Assembly (NCBI GenBank): GCA_902465465.1
Contig: CABQNF010000043.1
Location: 1 to 7,859, forward strand
DNA from: an uncultured Collinsella sp.
GTDB taxonomy: Bacteria; Actinomycetota; Coriobacteriia; Coriobacteriales; Coriobacteriaceae
DNA length: 7,859 nucleotides
Direction: 5' to 3'
Position numbers and translations under genes: made by a program. Positions 6,526 to 7,859 of this stretch are shown in pieces (position 1 is the first letter of the stretch; each line of letters starts with the position of its first letter). The notes below the pieces were generated by a model. That model was given only the letters and a program-made list of their open reading frames with translations. It was not told where the DNA came from and ran no database searches.

Positions 6526-7194
6526 TTAGCGGCAAACGGCGGTGAGACCCGCGGCGATGCGATGCGCCAGGCGCTCATAGCCGGCAGGACTGTAATGCAG
6601 ACCGTCCGGCATATAGAGCTCGCGGTGCTCCGGCAAAAACGGGCTGATACCGCTTTGCGCATACAGGTCAATCACCGGCACGGAGTAGCGGTCGCAGACC
6701 TCGAGCATCGCTCGCACGTAGGCGACCTGCGTCAACCCCAGGTGGTTGAGCTCGTCGCTTGCCGGGATATCCTTCTCGTGCTTGCCGCTCGTCTTGCACG
6801 GCGTCATAAACACGAGCCTTGCCTGAGGTGAGCGCGCCGTGATGGTACGGATCAGGTAATCGAGTGCACCATAGAACTCGTGCACGTCCGTGCTGCCCAG
6901 CTCTCCAAGCGGCACGTTGCGGCTAAAGTCGTTGACGCCGCCAAAGACAACATAGACATCGGCCGCATCGTCGATACCGTCAAGGCGCTCGACAAACGAA
7001 TCGGTACGGTCGGCCTTGATGGCGATACGCGAACCCTTGATGCCAAAGTTCTCGACGACCGCGCCTCCCAGCAACGCGCCCAAATGCGAGGTCCACGAGA
7101 TGTCGTTGCCTCCCCCACCGCAGCCGTTGTCGCCCCAGGTCGTTGAGTCGCCAAAGCAGCAAATGGTCGATTCACTCAAACTCTTCGTTTCCAT
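6526..7194 (-). CDS. SGNH/GDSL-family hydrolase, probable carbohydrate esterase
   Basis: A 222-aa serine esterase of the SGNH superfamily, whose carbohydrate-active members remove acetyl groups from glycans. All four blocks are visible: nucleophile Ser17 in FGDSTTWG, the glycine of NFGIKGSR (about 51-54), Asn88 in FGGVNDF, and the Asp197/His200 pair in DGLHY. No signal peptide or anchor is seen, so it is probably cytoplasmic, as expected for trimming imported oligosaccharides. ATG 7194 is chosen because GAGGAG lies exactly 6 nt upstream and homologous sequence begins shortly after; the longer frame from 7254 adds 20 unlikely residues. It lies 69 nt after the alpha/beta-hydrolase gene with no terminator between, so the two may share a transcript. 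Superfamily certain; acetyl-ester substrate is inferred from context. Confidence 0.9.
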   Translation of the reverse strand: METKSLSESTICCFGDSTTWGDNGCGGGGNDISWTSHLGALLGGAVVENFGIKGSRIAIKADRTDSFVERLDGIDDAADVYVVFGGVNDFSRNVPLGELGSTDVHEFYGALDYLIRTITARSPQARLVFMTPCKTSGKHEKDIPASDELNHLGLTQVAYVRAMLEVCDRYSVPVIDLYAQSGISPFLPEHRELYMPDGLHYSPAGYERLAHRIAAGLTAVCR

Positions 7195-7200
7195 AATCTT

Positions 7201-7206
7201 CTCCTC
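7201..7206 (-). promoter_or_regulatory. Shine-Dalgarno site deciding the SGNH hydrolase start
   Basis: GAGGAG on the minus strand with a 6-nt spacer (AAGATT) before ATG 7194. This is the strongest ribosome site in the window and sets the start 20 codons inside the longest open frame. Confidence 0.8.
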
Positions 7207-7263
7207 ATCCGCCCATCGGCAGTCATACAGGAACGTACCGTTTATTCGCAGCATGCCGAGGGG

Positions 7264-7859
7264 CTATGCACGGGCGCATTCCGCAACGTGCGAATCGAGC
7301 CATTCGATATCCTCGACAAGATGTGCCACGCCCAGATGGTGTTCACCCGTACACACCTCGTGCCGCAGGCCATCTCTGCGACCCAGCAACTTGTAGGCAT
7401 CGCGCACGATCTCGAGCTGCTCGTCAACATTTTTCAGCCCGCGCGAACCGTTCAGATGATCCTCTTCGCAGCTTTGCACTAACAACGGGCGCGGCGCAAT
7501 AAGCGAGGCAATATCGCCCATGTCGAGCAAGCGCCAAAGTCCGGGTGTGTAGTTGCAGCTGCAATTGCCATTGAGATGCAGCAGCGAATCGTCGACACCG
7601 TACAGATAGCCCGAGACAAACGCCTTGCGCACACGCGGGTCGAGTGCGGCCAGGTACAACGTCATGTAGCCGCCACCCGAAAAACCAAAGCAACCCAGGT
7701 CATCCATGGCAATGTCGCCGCGCGCCTCCAAGTAATCGATCAAGCGCATGTTATCCCAGGCGTTGAGGCCCGCAACGGTAAGTCCCAGCGGCTCGGCCAT
7801 GCGCGCCTGGTTTAGGCACGTGCCGCGCAGAAAGCTGTTCTCGTCATCGCCCTGACCCT
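7264..7859 (-). CDS. Alpha/beta-hydrolase (acetyl-xylan-esterase-like), 5' end outside window
   Basis: C-terminal 197 residues of an alpha/beta-hydrolase esterase. The frame stays open to the window edge and reads GQGDDENSFLRGTCLNQAR before the methionine at 7800, so that methionine is internal. The nucleophile elbow is FGFSGGG (Ser60 of the visible part). The acid residue is probably in QSCEEDHLNG (131-133) and the catalytic His in GEHHLG (173-174). The segment LIAPRPLLVQS is usual for the Abhydrolase_7/dienelactone-hydrolase-like esterases found in polysaccharide-utilisation loci. It ends 69 nt before the SGNH esterase. A cysteine-containing insert, GNCSCNYTPG (97-106), precedes the acid loop. 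Whether it has a signal peptide cannot be seen. Fold is secure; deacetylation of a glycan is the likely but unproven role. Confidence 0.85.
   Translation of the reverse strand, partial: GQGDDENSFLRGTCLNQARMAEPLGLTVAGLNAWDNMRLIDYLEARGDIAMDDLGCFGFSGGGYMTLYLAALDPRVRKAFVSGYLYGVDDSLLHLNGNCSCNYTPGLWRLLDMGDIASLIAPRPLLVQSCEEDHLNGSRGLKNVDEQLEIVRDAYKLLGRRDGLRHEVCTGEHHLGVAHLVEDIEWLDSHVAECARA

Noticed and set aside
7195..7254. 20-residue extension of the SGNH hydrolase
   Set aside because: GAGGAG lies inside it at ideal distance from ATG 7194, and the extension has neither signal-peptide nor family character.
7553..7564. 12-bp perfect palindrome TTGCAGCTGCAA
   Set aside because: It falls within conserved esterase codons for NCSCN and is explained by repeated Cys/Ser/Asn codons.

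Overview
The window is about 60% G+C, densely coding, with no gene-free stretch over 300 bases. Protein content and style (KdpDE two-component system, intracellular glycan-processing genes, many GTG starts, overlapping genes) suggest a gut Actinomycetota of the Coriobacteriia, most likely Collinsella. That assignment is from memory of related sequences and is an inference, not a search result.

Layout. (1) Positions 1-2856, plus strand: kdpD (5' end outside the window) overlapping kdpE by 8 nt. This is a potassium/turgor-responsive sensor kinase and its response regulator; the kdpFABC transporter they normally control is not in view. (2) Positions 2857-2952: a convergent intergenic gap filled by a long inverted repeat that ends in a T-tract on the minus strand. 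(3) Positions 2953-4170, minus strand: a stand-alone GltD/PreT-type flavin and iron-sulfur NAD(P)H oxidoreductase, with a leader of about 100 nt. (4) Positions 4273-7859, minus strand: a carbohydrate locus. In transcription order it holds an alpha/beta-hydrolase esterase (5' end outside the window), an SGNH/GDSL esterase, a control region with two LacI-type operator-like sites, a GH105-type unsaturated glycuronyl hydrolase, and a TIM-barrel sugar-phosphate isomerase/epimerase that overlaps the hydrolase gene by 8 nt.

How the genes fit together. The GH105 enzyme, the SGNH enzyme and the isomerase show no signal peptide, so they probably act in the cytoplasm on imported oligosaccharides. The esterases would remove acyl (probably acetyl) groups, GH105 would release a 4,5-unsaturated uronic acid from a polysaccharide-lyase product (rhamnogalacturonan, pectin or a similar acidic glycan), and the isomerase would feed a sugar product into metabolism. 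The substrate cannot be fixed from this window.

Several starts are reassigned here from Shine-Dalgarno position and gene overlap: kdpE at 2152, the oxidoreductase at GTG 4170, GH105 at ATG 6418, SGNH at ATG 7194, and the isomerase at GTG 5187. Both edge genes are truncated by the window and are not broken. I see no mobile element, CRISPR array, RNA gene or clearly new system. The most interesting non-coding signal is the paired operator upstream of the GH105 gene.
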